Of a stretch of DNA of 64,000 nt, positions 45,841 to 56,822 are shown piece by piece. The first letter of the stretch is position 1, and every line of letters begins with the position of its first letter. A model generated the notes under the pieces. The model did no database searches, was not told the DNA's origin, and saw only the letters and a list, made by a program, of their open reading frames with translations. The translations under genes and the position numbers were made by a program. Source of the stretch: Cocos nucifera (Eukaryota; Streptophyta; Magnoliopsida; Arecales; Arecaceae); the NCBI GenBank assembly GCA_006176705.1, contig QRFJ01004870.1, positions 1-64,000 on the forward strand. Reading direction: 5' to 3'.

Positions 45841-46142
45841 ATGTCTGTATCCAACCCACTAGTCCATATTCTGGACACCCATAGACTGACCGGACCCAAT
45901 TATAAAGATTGGCTCTAGGAACTACTAAAATAGTTTTGGATTTCGAGAAGTTGACTCATGTGTTGGAACAGGATCCTTCCACTTTACCAGCATGTCCGTC
46001 TGCTGATCAGAGAGCATCTCTAAAAAAATGGATGAATGAAGATAACAAAATCAGGTATTACATGTTGGACTCGAAGTCTGATGAGCTCCAGCGCCAACAT
46101 AAAGACATTAAGACTAGCCGCCAAATATTGGCTCACCTATAA
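45841..46142 (+). pseudogene. gag N-terminal fragment, A copy 1
   Basis: ATG at 45841 opens 'MSVSNPLVHILDTHRLTGPN' and 'YKDWL', followed by a TAG (45916) where consensus copia Gag continues. After a one-base shift the frame 'KIVLDFEKLTHVLEQDP', then 'RASLKKWMNEDNKIRYYMLD', runs to 'QRQHKDIKTSRQILAHL' and a stop at 46140. This is the Gag N-terminal (DUF4219/UBN2-like) domain. The remainder was lost at the A LTR junction. Confidence 0.82.
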
Positions 46143-46199
46143 GAGTTGTTTGGTGTGTTGGAAAATGTGTCCTCTGATCCTGATTGGTCCCTGCTTCAG

Positions 46200-48487
46200 C
46201 GAAGGAAAATCCTGATTTCCGGTCCAGGTTCGTTCAGATCTGATCAGATCAAGAGATATATTTCAAAAATTTTTCTCTTGATCCCAATCAGATCTTGATA
46301 TGTTTCAGATCTGATTCTTATTATTTTAATAAATAAAATAAAATAAGATAAATTAAATCAAATTTAATTTACCTGATTTGGGTAATCCTATTACCCTGTA
46401 GATGATCCTGATTGCAGCGGAAGGTTCTGGATCTAGCCACGCAAGCGCCTGGCCTCTACCGGTATCCACTCGGGTTGGATCTGGAGATCCTCTTCTTCTC
46501 TATCACACCTCCAAAAATCAGATCTGGATCTGATCTGGAGGATCTTCAAAACTCCTTTTGAAGATCAGCAGTCGTCCTTTGCAGCAGCGCAGCCTTCTTG
46601 CTTTTGATCGCCTTTCTTTGATCTGGAATCGCACCAACCAAGTCCAAAACTCCTTTTGGACGTGGAGAGCAAGGGGAGAAGAAGCTATGGCATGGAGGAA
46701 GGAGGGGAGAGGCAGCCTTGGGGCGTGGGGAAATTCTCTCAATTGAATTGCATTAGAATCTGAGTTGGGCGCAGGGTCTTATTTATAGACTAAGCGTGAT
46801 CCAACTCCTCTTCCTCCCAACCAATCACAACCCTTTGTGAAATCAGATCTAAATCTGATTGGTGGGAATAGAGACCCCTGGATTCCTCCTTAGAGGGCGC
46901 CTAAGACCAGTCAAAGTTGGATTCTTAGAAGAACTCTAATTGGAATCCAAAAGGGAGGTGGAGTCCTTGTCCAACAAGGACTCCTAGGCGCCTCCAACTT
47001 GGGCACACGCCTAGGGTGGCGTGCGCCCTTCTCCTTGCCAGGTTCTGGCAGGGGGACAGGCCCCCACCAGCTCTCCAATAGGTGCATGACATGTGGTCAA
47101 AAGTCAAAGTGTCAATGGTCAACGTTTGACCAGTCAAAGGTAGACTTTTGACCAAAGTCAAAGAACAAGAAATGGCAGGTGACCAAAAATGGCAGGTAAT
47201 GTCTTACAAAATAAGACAACCTTTTCTGACTTGGACAACCTCCAGTCAGACCATATGAAGGCCTCTGATTGAGCACAAACTCCTTTGGCTCAGTCAGGAC
47301 AACTTATTTATGATAGTAAAAGAAGAACGTTAGGTTCAATCGAGTGCTAGCACGATTTCCTTGAACCTAATTGAATCTCATTCAGATCAATTGAACTAGA
47401 TCAGTTCAATTGATGATCACCAGATTCAAACCCTTGTTTGTGTGACCCAGTTAGGTTCAGTTCTGTATGGTAATGGGATATGTCATGATCTCTATCATCG
47501 ACATCATCGAAACTCCTTTCGATGGATCAGAACTCTTCTGATTCGAACAGCTAGAATGATCGATCATCTAAATCATTCTAATTGCTCCCAAAATCCACCA
47601 GTGACACCTAGCAGTATATGGTGGCAACCCATCAGAGCTGAATGCGAACCTCTTGGTGCAGCTACCTGTGTGATTAAGTTCTTCTATCTTGAGCCCCGAT
47701 CAGATTAGGGTTAAGGTAAACTCGTCAAACCCTAGTCTCTGTCATATGATGTAATCATTCGATTCGAGTCCAATGTGAAAATCTAAATAGAAACTCTTTC
47801 TATTATTTCACTCTGCCATGGCCATGGGCTTCTGGACTTGATTCTCATGATCATCATAGGGCTGCTCCTCTACCACCGAGGTAGATAGATTCCATCTTGA
47901 TGCAATCCAGTTCCTACAATGAACATGCTATAGCCAACATACACCTCAGGGTTCCATATGGCTAGGAGACCGAGTAATGGTGTAGTCAAACTATAACACC
48001 CTCAAGGTGAACTGCCGATGCATCTCAGGTCAAAGAACCAGACACACTACTGCAGCATCGAGTCAGTCATTGACGAGAAGGTAGACTTCCCTAATGACTA
48101 CTCGAGGTGGTCACGCTCAGTGCCCTCGTTCTCTAACGAGTACCTGTACTCTCGCTCCGGTGTCTCCACACCGTAGACTCAAGACTCATCTACTAAAGAG
48201 AAGCGATCGTACACCAACCTTCCGGATCAATCACCATCCTCGTGATGATCCTATGGTCGGGAGCATGTTTATGAGTTAATAATGATTATTCATGTCTTAA
48301 ATTTTCAACTCTTGAAAATATGAATTATCATTACCATTAACTCAAAGGATGTATCACAGACACTAAATACACATATGTGATAGAAAATAACCCATTTTAT
48401 TGATTATAGTCAAAATTATAATTTTGCCCCTAGAAGTGTATTACAAGTGTCAGCCAATTCTGGCTTCTAGGGCACATATATCTAACA
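46200..48487 (-). repeat. LTR of copia family A (3' LTR of the minus-strand pol half)
   Basis: The plus strand begins CGAAGG (TG changed to CG) and ends ATATCTAACA (2288 bp). It lies directly beside the polypurine tract of the pol half at 48488. It is almost identical, in inverted orientation, to 37389-39672. Confidence 0.87.
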
Positions 48488-48501
48488 ATCTCCCACTTGT
48501 C
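48488..48501 (-). other. Polypurine tract, family A
   Basis: The minus strand reads GACAAGTGGGAGATTG just before the LTR start TGTTAGATATA. It primes plus-strand DNA synthesis. Confidence 0.8.
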
Positions 48502-49002
48502 CTAAAGCCAATTGGCTACAAGTCTAAGTCCCATCTTCTCAAGGTGGGCTTCGATCTTCTGCTGGCCCAACGGCTTTGTAAGTGGGTCTGCCACATTATC
48601 TGCGGAGTTGACTCTCTTGACCTCAACGTAACCTTTCTCAAGGTAATCGCGGATGAGATGATATCGCCGCTCAATGTGCTTGGACTTCTGGTGAGACCTC
48701 GGCTCCTTAGCAAGGGCTATGGCGCCATTGTTGTCGCAGTAAAGAGGAATGGCATCTGATGGCATTACTCCAATTTCTGCAGCAAACTTCTTGTACCAGA
48801 ATGCTTCCTTTGCAGCCTCTGATGCAGCTATATATTCTGCTTCCATGGTGGAATCTGCTATCACAGTTTGCTTGGAACTCTTCCAGCTGACAGCTCCACC
48901 ATTGCACACAAACAGACTTCCAGATGTCGACTTTCGATCATCTATATCAGACATGAAGTCCGAGTCTGTGTATCCCTTGAACTTGGAGTTCTCCATTACC
49001 AA
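48502..49002 (-). pseudogene. RNase H domain, family A pol
   Basis: The 166-residue frame is intact to its stop. It contains 'GYTDSDFMSDIDDRKSTSGS', 'STMEAEYIAASEAAKEAFWY', 'PLYCDNNGAIALAKEP' and 'KHIERRYHLIRDYLEKGYVE', with the acidic residues (D of YTDSDF, E of AEY, D of CDN) expected for RNase H. It removes the RNA strand of the RNA-DNA hybrid. A one-base shift near 48990 separates it from RT, so it would not be made as part of the polyprotein. The polypurine tract follows its stop directly. Confidence 0.88.
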
Positions 49003-49994
49003 AGACCAACATCATATCCTTAGTTCTTCTCAAGTACTTAAGGATACATTTCACAGAAGTCCAGTGTTCTTCACCTGGATTTGACTGATATCTGCTTGTG
49101 ACACTCACAGCATGGGCTATATCAGGTCGTGTACATAGCATGGCATACATGAGGCTCCCTATTGCAGAAGCATAAGGGATCTTGCTCATGCGTTCTATTT
49201 CCTCAGGTGTGCTGGGGCACATCTTCTTGGAAAGATGAATACCATGTCTGAAGGGTATTAATCCCCTCTTAGAGTTTTCCATACTAAACCTCTTTAGTAC
49301 TTCCTCTATGTACATCTTCTGTGAAAGTCCTAGCATCCTATTCGGTCTATCCCTATAGACCTTAATTCCTAGAATAAAGGATGCTTCACCTAGGTCTTTC
49401 ATGGAGAATTCCTTGGACAACCACATCTTGACTGATGTCAACATGGGAATATCATTCCCAATAAGGAGGATGTCATCCACGTACAATACGAGGAAGACAA
49501 CAGCGCTCCCACTGACCCTTTTGAAAACACATGGTTCCTCTTCATTTTTGATGAAACCAAACTTTTTGATCACATCATTGAAACGAGTGTTCCAGCTCCG
49601 AGATGCTTGCTTAAGTCCATATATGGACCTTTGCAGCTTGCAAACCTTGTGATCAGTATCACTGGATGTGAAACCTAGCGGCTGTTCCATATAGATATCT
49701 TCCTCAAGATATCCATTTAGGAATGCCGTTTTCACGTCCATTTGCCATATTTCATAATCGAAATAGGCTGCAACAGGCAAGCAATGTGCGGATGGATTTT
49801 AGCATAGCTACTGGGGAAAAGGTATCCTGATAGTCAATGCCTTCACGTTGACTATAACCTTTTGCCACCAGTCTAGCCTTGAATGTCTCCACATTCCCAT
49901 CTGCACCAATCTTTCTCTTGAAGATCCATTTACACCCAATAGGTACTATACCTTCTGGTGGATCTACCAAGGTCCAGACTTGGTTTGAGTGCAT
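48947..49994 (-). pseudogene. Reverse transcriptase, family A pol
   Basis: Two overlapping frames meet near 49770. The N-terminal one reads 'VWTLVDPPEGIVPIGCKWIF' and 'LVAKGYSQREGIDYQDTFSP'. The main frame reads 'IWQMDVKTAFLNGYLEEDIY', 'RSIYGLKQASRSWNTRF', the catalytic 'LVLYVDDILLIGNDIPMLTS' (near 49480), 'SMKDLGEASFILGIKVYRDR' and 'RPDIAHAVSVTSRYQSNPGE'. Only the frameshift near 49770 and that at the RNase H border break an otherwise full RT, so this copy is younger than B or C. Confidence 0.9.
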
Positions 49995-50797
49995 CGAGTC
50001 GAATCTTCTGACTTCATTGCCTCAAGCCATTTCTCGGAGTCGATATCTGATATCGCCTCGTTGTAGGTTTTGGGATCATCACCATGAGCACCATTACCTA
50101 TGAGGAACATTTCCTCTACATCCTCTGAAATAATACCTAAGTATCTTTCAGGGGGACGGAAAACTCTTTCCGATCTACGAGGTGGAGGAGGTAGTGTTCT
50201 TATTGGCTCAACCTGATTTGGTTCCACTTGGTCCTTAGCTCGTTCTCCACTTGTGAGACTTTCTCATCAAGCTTAATCTGCTTTCCAATGCCGCTATCTT
50301 GAATAAACTATTTTTCAAGAAATATGGCATGTCGACTCACAATCACATTGTGGTCTTCTGGAATGTAGAAATAGTATCCTAATGACTCTTTAGGATATCC
50401 TATGAATCGAGCTCTAAAGGACCTAAACTCTAACTTGTCCGCTTGTTGTCTTTTGACATGAAGCCGGACAACCCCAAATTCTGAGATGACTCAGACTTGG
50501 TTTCTTACCGTGCCATATCTCATACGGTGTGGTAGGAACGGTTTTAGAGGGAACCCTATTCAGTAGAATAGATTGAAGTTAATAATGAATGTCCCCAAAG
50601 AAAATCAGGGAGGTCTGTGAAGCTCATCATGGATCGAACCATATCCAATAGAGTCCGATTTCTCCATTCTGAAACCCCGTTGAGTTGAGGTGTTCCTGGT
50701 GGAGTCCATTGAGAGACTATGCCATTTTCCTTAAGATAGTCTAGGAATTCCCGGCTAAGGTATTCACCTCCTCGATCTGATCGAAGAACCTTAATGG
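49964..50797 (-). pseudogene. Integrase core (C-terminal half) and tail, family A pol
   Basis: The minus strand from the gap edge reads 'IKVLRSDRGGEYLSREF' (second catalytic Asp region), 'NGIVSQWTPPGTPQLNGVSE' with the third catalytic Glu nearby ('SEWRNRTLLDMVRSMMS'), 'LPDFLWGHSLLTSIY', then degraded tail, 'RRSERVFRPPERYLGII' and 'SEKWLEAMKSE'. The N-terminal half with the zinc-binding domain and the first Asp is not here. The sequence stops exactly at the assembly gap. Confidence 0.85.
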
Positions 50798-50822
50798 NNN
50801 NNNNNNNNNNNNNNNNNNNNNN
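50798..50822. other. Assembly gap of 25 Ns
   Basis: Exactly 25 undetermined bases. A fixed-size run usually marks a gap of unknown or overfilled length, so the true distance between the flanks is not known. Confidence 0.95.
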
Positions 50823-51013
50823 ATGACAGAGAGGAAGGCCACAGAGTTTTGAACGGGCTGCAGACATTTACTCCCAAATTCTTTGGGCAGTGAGGGTTGA
50901 TGCTCTTAACTTTATTTCTTATTCTCTATAACCTAGGTACTCTCATTATAAGCTGAATGGAGGCATTCCAAAAGAGGTCTGACAGTTGGGAAAGGAAGAT
51001 GGAAGCTGGCTTA
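50823..51013 (+). other. Short segment between gap and LTR, possible copia integrase scrap
   Basis: This holds 191 bp with no long frame. Allowing frameshifts, the plus strand shows pieces reminiscent of a Tork-type integrase end ('FWAVRVDALNF', 'YKLNGGIPKEV'). That fits the part missing from element C, but the match is weak. It directly precedes the A LTR at 51014. Confidence 0.3.
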
Positions 51014-53249
51014 TGTTAGATATATTGTGCCCTAGAAGCCAGAATTGGCTGACACTTGTAATACACTTTAGGGCAAAATTATAATTTTGACATTAAAATA
51101 AAATGGGTTATTTTTCTATCACATTGTGTATTTAGGTGTCTGTGATACATCCTTTGAGTTAATGGAATGATAATTCATATTTTAAGAGTTTGAAAATTTA
51201 AGGACATGAATAATCTATTATTAACTAAAAAAATGCTTCCGACCATAGGATCATCAGAAGGATGGTGATTGATCCGGAAGGGTGGTGTACAATCTTTCTC
51301 TAGTAGAATGAGTCTTGAGTCTAGTGTGGAACACCAAGCGAGAGAGTACAGGTACTCGTTAGAGAAGAGGGCACTGAGCATGACCACCTCGAGTAGTCAT
51401 TAGGGAAGTCTACCTTCTCGTCAATGACTGACTCGATGCTTGCAGTAGTTGTTCTGGTTCTTTGACCTGAGTGCATCGGAGTTCACTTGAGGGTGTTATA
51501 GTTTGACTACACCATTACTCGATCTCCTAGCCATATGGAACCCTGAGGTGTATGTTGGCTATAGCATGTTCATTGTAGGAACTGGATGGCATCAAGATGA
51601 ATCTATCTACCTTCGTGTGGTAGAGGACAGCCCTATGATAAATCATTAGAATCAAGTCCCAGAAGCCATGGCCATGGCAGAGTGAAATAAATAGAAAGAG
51701 TTTCTATTTAGATTTTCACATTGACTCGAACGAATGATTAATCATATGACAGAGACTAGGGTATATACAGAGTTTACCTTAACCATAATCTGATGGCGGG
51801 CTAAAGATAGAAGAAACTAATCACACAGGTAGCTGCACCAAGAGGTTCGCATTCAGCTCTGATGGGTTGCCACCATATACTGCTAGGTTCACTGGATGGA
51901 GATTTGGAGTAATTAGAATGATTTAGATGATCGATCATTCTAGCTGTTCGAATCAGAAGAGTTTTGATCCATCGAAAGGAGTTTCGATTAATGTCATGAT
52001 AGAGATCATGACATAATCCCATTACCATATAGAACTGAACCTAACTGGTCAACAAACAAGGGTTTGAATCTGGTGATCATCAATTGAACTGATCTCATTC
52101 AATGATCTGAATGAAATTCAATTAGTTCAAGAAAATCGTGCTAGCACTCGATTGAACCTAACGTTCTTCTTTTACTATCATAATAAGTTGCTATCTTACT
52201 AGCCAAAGAAGTTTGTGCTCAATCAGAGGCCTTCATATGGTCTATGCTAGGGTTGTCCAAGTAAAGGTTGTCTTATTTTGTAAGACATTACTGCCATTTT
52301 TGGTCACCTGCATTTCTTGTTCTTTGACTGGTTTGTAAAAGTCTACCATTTGACAGGTCAAACTTGACCATTGACACTTTGACTTTTGACACATGTCATG
52401 CACCTATTGAAGAGCTGGTGGGGGCTGTCCCTCCTCCAGAACCTGGCAAGGAGGAGGGCTTGCACGCCAGTAGGCGTGAGCCCAAGTTGGAGGGCCTGGA
52501 GTCCTTATTGGACAAGGACTCCACCTCCTTTTGGATTTCCAATTAGAGTCTTCTATAAAACCATTTGATCTGGTCTTAGGCCCCTCTAAGGAGGAATCAT
52601 GGGACTCTATTCTCACCAATTCAGATTTAGATCTGATTTCACAAAGGTTATGATTGTGTGGAAGAAGAGAGTTGGATCACGCTCAGTCTATAAATAAGAC
52701 CCTGCTCCCAACTCAGATTGTTACATGCAATTCATTGGAAGAATCCCCAGCCCAAGGGCTCTTCTCCTCTCCTTCCACGCCAACTTCTTCCCTCTTCCAC
52801 TCAAAAATGTTTTGGAGCTTGGTTGTGCGATTCAGATCAAGAAAGGAGATCAAAAGCAAGAAGCTGCCTGCTGCAAAAGGAGGACTGCTGAACTTCAAAA
52901 GAGGGTTTTGAAGATCCTCCAGATCAGATCCAAATCTAATTTTGGAAGACGTGATAGAGAAGAAGAGGATTCTAGATCCAATCCAATGGAAACCGTAGAG
53001 GCCAGGGTCTTGCATGGCTAGATCCAGAAACCTTCCGCTGCATACAGGATCATCATAGGGTAATATTTACCAAATTAGGTAAATTAAATTTAATTTAATT
53101 TATCTTATTTTATTTTAATTTATTAAATAATAAGAATTAGATCTAAAACATATCCAGATCTTGAGATAAGAGAAAAAATTTTGAAATGTATCTTCTTGAC
53201 TGATCAATCTGACGAAACCTGGACGCGAAAAATCAGGATTTTCCCTTCA
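51014..53249 (+). repeat. 5' LTR of A copy 2 (indel-rich)
   Basis: It starts TGTTAGATATAT and ends TTTTCCCTTCA. At 2236 bp it is about 50 bp shorter than the other complete A LTRs, through many scattered one- to three-base losses, often in short runs. Confidence 0.85.
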
Positions 53250-53251
53250 AC

Positions 53252-53264
53252 TGGTATCAGAGCC
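53252..53264 (+). other. Primer-binding site, initiator tRNA-Met (A copy 2)
   Basis: TGGTATCAGAGCC, 2 bases after the LTR. Confidence 0.88.
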
Positions 53265-55086
53265 ATGGTTCTAAAAATATTTAGCTGATTTTAATTTTAT
53301 TTTAGATTAGAAAATAAATATTTTAGATTGTCACATGAGATTGATCAGATTAAATCAGAAAAAATTTAAAATTAAATAATATTAGGATTAAGAATTGAAG
53401 AAATTGCATTGACTAGTTCTAAATAAGAATAAAGTTTCTATAGAATATTGCATGTTTTATTTAATTGATTAATACCTATGTTTTAGATCATTCTTATTTA
53501 CCTATTTTCTATATTATAAGCTGGTATAATAACATTGAAAAAGTAAATAAAAATTATTTAATTTTAAAACATCATATCGATTGATTGATGCATGTCTAGA
53601 TTAGTTTAGAATAGTTCTACATAATTGTCTAGATTAGAAATTTATTTTGATTAGATAATTTAAATCTAATTATTTTAGAATTATTATGAGATAATTTAGA
53701 TTGAAAATATGCATGATATGATTACATGAGATGTATGCAAAATATGCCATGATTAGATCTACTTTATATATGAGATATATGAATAGATCTTGATACTATT
53801 TTTGAGTATTGAATGTTCTGATTAAGGCGTTCCTCTTGGCCGTCGGATCATAAGAAAAAGAAGGGTTTAAAGGCCCTCTCTTTCCATTCGATGGGGTGTT
53901 CTTATGAGTGTAGGGGTGCTGCTGTTCTCCTTAATCAGAAACCCAAAACTTACTTTCTGCAAAACCCTAGATCCTGAAACCCTAAGATTTATTGTGCATT
54001 TTTGTTTATGAACCCTAACTTAATTAAGAATTAAGTTTATGGAATATAATTAGGTCTAAAATTGAGAATTTAGAATCTAAGACATATTCATAATACTAGG
54101 GTTCGGCTGGGTAGCTCAATTAGGTCTAAGCGGTTGATCAAACGAATTAAGAGTTGGTTAGATGGGATCAACAATGCTTAAAATTGACCAGCCTAATAGG
54201 ATTTAAGTCTGGGTCAAGATCGAAGTCACGATCAAGCAAGACCTAATTAGGCTCAGAGGTTAGAGTCTAGATTGTAGGCAAACCCAATTGGTTCTGGCTC
54301 AACATTTGGTGTCTAAGGTAAGTTTGGCAACAACGACCGACTGGTTTTTAATTGAAGCTACTCGACCTGGAATGCTTCTTTATACGAGTAATGGGGTCAT
54401 ATTCCTTCCACCGTCTCACTTACCTGGCCATATCTGTTGACAAGTTTCTGATTGAGGTGGTCAATAATCCCGAGCTAACCCATGCCACTAGGTTAGTCAT
54501 AATTGTTATGACTAACCAAGTCTAGTTTAATGAGACCTGAATCAATTCTCCCTAAGAAAAGATTAAGTCCTGAGTCTTCCACCATTTAGAGTGCGGCCAT
54601 TCTCGATTGATTTTCTCGGCTGATACAGTGGCTCAGTTGCACCGGGAAGATGCAACCATGTCTATTAGGCATTGGATTGCTATGGGCTGGAGGATGATGT
54701 TGGGCTCAATATTTGGAATATGGTTGAGAGACTCAATTAGGAACCAGTCTATGCAAATGGTGGGTCCTGACTTAACAAGGAGTGGATCAATATTTCCGGA
54801 TAGTGAGATTCATGAATTAAGACCAAGTTGGTTGTGCACCATGATTAGAGAATCATTAACAAAGAGTTGTTCACTCATTGGCTAACCCATCACCAATAAC
54901 TGTTAGGTGAGGTGATGAGTCAGTTGGTGAGACCGCACCATCCACTAGAAATCATTAATCGGGAGATTTTGCATCTCTACAGAGGGAGTGTAGGACGAGA
55001 AAAATAGTCGGGAGCTAATTTGTTTAAAAAAAAATCCCTAAACCAAATTGGTCAAGTCAAAATTCAATATCTAACTAGAATCTTTG
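53265..55086 (+). other. 5' leader of A copy 2
   Basis: Collinear with 43962-45840 but with many small indels. It holds the conserved foldback (53818-53938) and the 'gtgtctaaggtaag ... cacttacctggcc' block (about 54310-54430). It is non-coding; the open frame 54607-54885 lies within aligned leader sequence and is not conserved. Confidence 0.7.
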
Positions 55087-56380
55087 ACTCTCTACAGGAA
55101 ATATCTGCGTCAAACCCATTGGCATTAATCCTGGACACAGATAGAACTGACTGGACCAATTATAAAGCTTGGCTTCAGAGAACTACAAAATAGTTTTGGT
55201 TTCAGAAGTTAACCCATGTTTGGACCAGGACCCTCCCACCTACCACCCGTCCATCTGTTAACAGAGAGCGTCTCTGGAAAAATGGATTGACGAAGATAAT
55301 AAAGCTAGATATAATGTTGGGCTCGATGCTCGATGAGCTCCAGCGCCAACATGAAGATATCGGGACTGCTCGCCAATGTTGGCTCACCTGCAGGAGATGT
55401 TTGTGAACAGAGTCCGCAGCAAATATCAAGTCACCAAATACTTTTTAAGCTAAGATGGTGATGGGTGTCAGTCAAGATCACTGTCTGACAATGATCAAGG
55501 ACATGGGAAGAGCTTGAGAAGCTGCGTGTGAAGTTGACTTGGATTCTGCAGAATCGTAATGATTTTCTGCAATCCTTGACTTGATGCATTATGGTGCAAT
55601 CATCATGAATACCACATGCATAAAACTTCAGAAATTCCTTGGCCGATATGAGAATATGCTGGTTACCGCTAGTTTCTATGAAAGGTTCTGAAGCTCAGTT
55701 CTTGCTATGATGGACTTCTTCCAAAAGAAGTCTTATGGAAAGAAAAGAAGTTTTGTGAAAAAGTCAAAGGTGGAAGGATTCAAAGAAGAAAGAAGGCTAG
55801 ACACGAAGAAAGGAAGCTCGATGTCAAAGAAGTAAGTGTTTCCAATTGCAACACAATGTACGGCCATTTGGAAGGAACTGCCCTATTACCTGGGCCACCA
55901 CTAAAGAACAAGAAGGAAGGTCCTTCTGGAGGTATGCTTCATATTGAGTCTAAACCTTACGATTTCTTCTGCCATCCAGGTGATGGTGCTTGACTCTGCG
56001 TTACGTGTCATCTGATGCAACTTCTATGCAGGGTCTTGAGATAGCAGGAGGTCTGAGGGATGGAGACATGATCTACGCAGCGTTAAGTAATGGAGCAAAG
56101 AGTTGCTACAGTAGCCGTGGGAACATACCCTCTTCGATTACCATCTAGTTAGACTTAGTTTAAAAGACTGTTATTAATTGTGCCTTGCAGCTAGCAGAAA
56201 TTTGTTCTGTTTCATGCTTAGCAAAGAAGGTTATTATGATCACCTTCTTTAAGGACCATTTAGTAACATTTTTTATGGAAGAAAATAAAATTGCAATGGT
56301 TTCCTTATTAATGCGTCTTTTATCCAGGCTGATATTGAGTACCTGTTCTAACTATCGAGGCAAAACGTGAAATGCCCAAA
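55087..56380 (+). pseudogene. gag and protease, A copy 2 (heavily frameshifted)
   Basis: The start codon is ATA in place of ATG, before 'SASNPLALILDTDRTDWTNY'. The frames then shift repeatedly through 'DELQRQHEDIGTAR', a basic linker (near 55740-55840), a degraded zinc knuckle ('CNTMYGH' near 55846), 'KKEGPSGGMLHIES', the protease region 'VLDSA' (near 55993), 'SMQGLEIAGGLRDGDMIYAA' and 'FKDHLVTFFMEENKI'. Domain order is normal for copia. The number of single-base shifts, also present in the non-coding flanks, points to sequencing error as much as to decay. Confidence 0.75.
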
Positions 56381-56822
56381 CGTGACCTAAGGGATAGTCC
56401 AAAAACGACAGATATTATGGCCACCTGAGATTTAGGTCATATAGCTGAAGGATAGGTTTGGATTAAAAATTGGAGAAAAAATGGGCTATTGAGTCCATTT
56501 GGACTTTTGAGTTCATATCCCAACTTTAGTGAATTCTTGTCTACAAGGGCAAAATGACTAAACTCCCTTTTATTGGAAACATGGGGAGAGGGCCACAAGA
56601 TCTTCTTGCCTAGTACATTACTGATGTGGCGGCCCATTCGAAGATATTTAACCGGCTAAGAGGCAAATTTTGTCTACTTCCATAAACCTTTACCGATGAT
56701 CAGTCTAGGTATGGGTTATTGTGTATCTTATGAGACACAAGGTCTTGAAGCCTTTGGAAAAGTTCAAAAATTCAGACATGAAAAGTAGAAAAATAAACTT
56801 GGGGGAAAAACCCATTTAAGGT
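56381..56822 (+). pseudogene. Pre-integrase and integrase N-terminal half, A copy 2
   Basis: In shifting frames the plus strand reads 'DLGHIAEG' (pre-integrase), 'NGLLSPFG', 'KGKMTKLPF', 'GRGPQDLLA' and 'FTDDQSRYG' (first catalytic Asp region), then 'FRHE' and 'LGGKTH'. It ends where the consensus enters 'IKVLRSDRGG', which is found only on the minus strand left of the gap. Confidence 0.72.

Larger units (their letters stand above)
41856..46199 (+). mobile_element. Copia family A, copy 1 (plus): truncated LTR, leader and gag start
   Basis: A 5'-truncated A LTR (41856-43946) is followed by a primer site (43949-43961), a leader of about 1.9 kb with a conserved foldback (44523-44647), and the start of gag (45841-46142). 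It is cut by a minus-strand A LTR at 46200. About 40 bp before the cut resembles neither gag nor LTR. The LTR differs from the other A LTRs in its middle (about 42840-43500), so this is a diverged subfamily. Confidence 0.78.
51014..56822 (+). mobile_element. Copia family A, copy 2 (plus): LTR to mid-integrase
   Basis: The order is 5' LTR, primer site (53252-53264), leader (53265-55086) with the conserved foldback, gag, protease, pre-integrase and the first half of integrase, ending at 'CATTTAAGGT' (56813-56822). The minus-strand pol half left of the gap starts at this same point of the integrase (CCATTAAGGT). The two halves together hold one complete set of A domains in opposite orientations. 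Confidence 0.8.

Noticed and set aside
49401..49652. A plus-strand ORF of 83 codons.
   Set aside because: It is antisense to the well-supported family A reverse transcriptase.
54607..54885. A 92-codon ORF in the leader of A copy 2.
   Set aside because: The aligned leader of copy 1 lacks the frame, and this stretch carries many probable sequencing indels.
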